Shown here: positions 63,501 to 64,000 of the stretch, in pieces | How the letters are laid out: each line of letters starts with the position of its first letter | Numbering within the stretch: the first letter of the stretch is position 1 | Assembly (NCBI GenBank): GCA_036873755.1 | Contig: JAVTVY010047822.1 | Coordinates: forward strand, 1-64,000 | DNA: 64,000 nt | Reading direction: 5' to 3' | From: Hanleya hanleyi | Lineage: Eukaryota; Mollusca; Polyplacophora; Lepidopleurida; Hanleyidae | Notes under the pieces: model-generated | What the model saw: the letters and a program-made list of their open reading frames with translations, nothing else | The model's database searches: none | What the model was told of the DNA's origin: nothing | Program-made: the position numbers and the translations under genes

Positions 63501-63905
63501 AAACAAGCGGCAGCTCCGTTTACAGAGTGAAAAGGGAAGGATAAAGTTTTGATTTTGCAGACTATATGAGCCCGAGTTTTCGGACTAGGGCCCTTGTTGA
63601 TTTTGGCGGAAAAGGACGCAGCTGTCAGAGTGTTAGAAACTGGGGTCTCCATCGCTCAGAAACTGTCAGTCAAACGAGAGTCGAGTGAAGATAGAAAGAA
63701 AGAATAAAATGTATATGCATTGCTATTTTCATGTTATATATCGTGGTAGCAATTCATGAACTCACCTTCTGCGATCAATTTTGATGGAGCGTCCATGTTC
63801 GCCCCAAGAGATGGCACCGCTGTTGCATGTATTTAGAAGACGCCACAATTTTAAGGGGAAGCGAGTGGAGAATGATTCACTGGCGCGCATTGCAGAAAAT
63901 GCCAT
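50641..63905 (-). CDS. Heat shock factor, HSF5/HSFY type, complete five-exon gene
   Basis: Coding exons 63905-63766, 55983-55680, 55146-54948, 54219-54113 and 51543-50641 join in frame through GT-AG introns (phases 2, 0, 1, 0) to about 550 residues. Residues about 15-125 are the HSF winged-helix DNA-binding domain: FPLKLWRLLNT, SWGEHGRSIKID, then FKTSNFSSFVRQLNLYGFRK (recognition helix), and HPFFRRNHPDLLNRVQRR. HSF domains bind nGAAn arrays. The rest is Ser/Thr/Pro-rich without a clear HR-A/B coiled coil, as in HSF5 rather than HSF1/2. A SUMO-type motif VKVE sits near residue 531. The start ATG has A at -3 and G at +4. Vertebrate HSF5 acts in spermatogenesis; the role here is inferred only. 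Confidence 0.9.
51849..51891 (-). mobile_element. Naiad 3'-terminal micro-copy, about 43 bp
   Basis: TACAAGCGTCTAGTCCGTCA and the following ATTCAGCCGTCGTC match the extreme 3' ends of the Naiad copies at 44129 and 45905, with one deletion. It ends at the same terminal TACAAG. Confidence 0.75.
52069..52124 (-). mobile_element. Truncated tRNA-like SINE head
   Basis: Minus strand: CCACCGCACTGCTATGGTCT then AATGATTAGAGCGTTCATCTC. It shares its head and upstream lead with the copy at 53725. Confidence 0.6.
53145..53237 (+). other. Possible small exon or uORF in HSF intron 4
   Basis: ATG in a good context (CAACATGGCGGCG) opens 30 codons, MAAPTSTSKRKHGISNFNKN and onward, with a potential donor ACA|GTAAAG just before the stop. 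ATGGCGGCG is typical of first coding exons. There is no homology to name it, and it is opposite in strand to the host gene. Confidence 0.2.
53725..53960 (+). mobile_element. tRNA-Val-like SINE
   Basis: After a shared lead (AATGACATTCAACCGCACTG), the head TAGTTATAGCGTTCACCTCA has a CTCACCA anticodon-type loop (CAC, Val). A B-box-like GGTCAGTTCGAGCCC lies near 53796. The acceptor stems do not pair cleanly and unrelated tail sequence follows, so this is a SINE rather than a tRNA gene. The right end is uncertain. Confidence 0.55.
54113..54219 (-). CDS. HSF exon 4
   Basis: The acceptor is TTGATTCAG; the donor CCCTTG|GTAAGT is a strong site. Only the frame ANSYLSSGHLHPTPVPYL... ends in phase 0, as exon 5 needs. 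Confidence 0.75.
54948..55146 (-). CDS. HSF exon 3
   Basis: The acceptor is GACTTTCCAG. The donor is ATCG|GTTCGT, a weak site chosen because it gives phase 1 to match exon 4. It encodes VTSNREALSTIELNHLESG and a Ser/Pro stretch. Confidence 0.75.
55384..55500. repeat. Dispersed repeat fragment in HSF intron 2
   Basis: AGGGCTCGAAATTGCCACAA, CCGTGTGGCTGGTGAATTT and CCAGCCCGACTGGCTGGTT have the look of a common interspersed repeat. No ends were defined. Confidence 0.4.
55680..55983 (-). CDS. HSF exon 2
   Basis: The acceptor is TTTTTTCATATTTACCAG; the donor is ACACAG|GTAATT. It begins RFEREYLMTVGSTFKTSNFS, completing the DNA-binding domain. An AG 28 bases further on would break the domain, so 55983 is chosen. 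Confidence 0.92.
57260..58810. mobile_element. Imperfect inverted-repeat element in HSF intron 1
   Basis: Blocks at the left are mirrored at the right. GGTCACGGTAAAAGATT and AAGGTCAAAGATT (57417-57482) pair with AATCTTTGACCTTGTGACC (58708-58727). CAGGGAGCAA...GAAGGGTTTAGGGTA (57550-57584) pairs with CCCTATACCCTTCTCTTTGC (58570-58590). Both ends carry CCGGAAGTGACGTAATC or TGACGTCATTTCCGGTGA arrays. No transposase; ends approximate. Confidence 0.6.
57722..57859. repeat. 138-bp near-perfect palindrome
   Basis: The arms GATTGGGTGGAATTGACCAG...TTTTGGGGTATA.ACGTGACA.ACCCAAA differ at about 3 of 52 positions. The loop is about 34 bases. It sits inside the 57260-58810 element and may be a separate MITE. 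Confidence 0.88.
58811..62700. other. HSF intron 1, central part
   Basis: No exon recognised. It contains the second copy of the 49835-49968 dispersed repeat (60318-60455), TA-rich runs and the short string GACCTTGACCTGTGACCTTTG (61733). ORFs of 60-95 codons on both strands have no domain. Confidence 0.5.
62712..63274. repeat. Inverted duplication in HSF intron 1, about 250-bp arms
   Basis: The left arm (62712-62962) and right arm (63038-63274) are inverted, from GTAGCTCTGGTATAG at the outside to GACGAGGGGGGTAAAACT at the inside. Each arm keeps an outward ORF (WFGKYCPYSIFPTTPSGDWF on the left, SFGKYCPYSIFPTTPSGDWF on the right). Each also has the string TTTTTATGAAAGGTAAGTGG, which contains a consensus splice donor. 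The centre is GC-richer (GCCGCCATCTTG-like). Confidence 0.75.
63766..63905 (-). CDS. HSF exon 1
   Basis: Starts ATAATGG; donor AGAAG|GTGAGT. It encodes MAFSAMRASESFSTRFPLKL through SIKIDRR and the first two bases of the next Arg codon. The frame is open upstream to the window edge but has no better ATG; 5' UTR and promoter lie beyond 63905. Confidence 0.9.
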
Positions 63906-64000
63906 TATAAGATAAGAATTCCGGCAGAACGTTTGGAAGAAGTTGAGAAACTTTCGCGAACTCAACCAGCTTGGGTTCGATTCTGGCGTTTGGGCTTCGT

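Overview
The window is animal nuclear DNA. It is AT-rich and gene-poor, with GT-AG introns, zinc-knuckle LTR-retroelement proteins, Penelope-like elements, tRNA-derived SINEs, minisatellites and a very high density of inverted repeats. The mix (Naiad-type Penelope elements, a SINE with a Nin-DC-like central block, an HSF5-type heat shock factor) suggests a marine invertebrate, with mollusc or invertebrate deuterostome both possible. I cannot name the species.

Two host genes are visible, both on the minus strand. The first is a retinol-dehydrogenase-like short-chain dehydrogenase (three consecutive internal exons, 9394-11770). Its N-terminal exon is not identified, and the exons carrying the catalytic Tyr/Lys are not in the window. 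The second is a complete HSF5/HSFY-type transcription factor: five coding exons between 63905 and 50641 join in frame to about 550 residues. Its introns hold SINE pieces, foldback elements and a small Penelope tail.

Layout. 1-4863: a Ty3/gypsy-like LTR element with gag and protease but no pol, ending in a polypurine tract and a 305-bp LTR. 4864-9000: AGGTCA-rich degenerate repeats and two arrays of a 25-bp minisatellite. 9394-11770: the dehydrogenase exons. 12.6-20.4 kb: a 131-bp satellite and inverted-repeat elements. 20.4-26.3 kb: a palindromic repeat family, plus the 5' part of a Naiad Penelope-like element with an N-terminal GIY-YIG domain. 27-30.6 kb: several short TIR elements, one with a clear 5-bp target duplication. 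31.26-48.30 kb: a 17-kb complex of nested palindromes. 50.6-63.9 kb: the HSF gene.

The 17-kb complex is the most unusual part. Two palindromes (about 32.5-35.5 and 42.0-47.7 kb) carry outward-facing, mostly decayed copies of a C2H2-type gene behind TATA boxes and roughly 10-bp GACGGGCGTT-like arrays. The first palindrome also carries, on each arm, a TATA box and a pair of small ORFs. On one arm the stop of the upstream ORF overlaps the start of the downstream ORF as ATGA. A further ORF is shared between 32.0 kb and 41.5 kb in opposite orientation. I cannot assign these genes to a known element or virus. Because the arms are paralogous, each insertion in one arm has its empty site in the other. 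This dates a SINE and two 5'-truncated Naiad insertions as later than palindrome formation. Between the two palindromes lies a 4.3-kb element with 1.1-kb CG-rich inverted arms.

All calls come from reading the sequence by eye. Exon boundaries are supported by phase and splice-site agreement, and repeat boundaries are approximate unless a target duplication is given.
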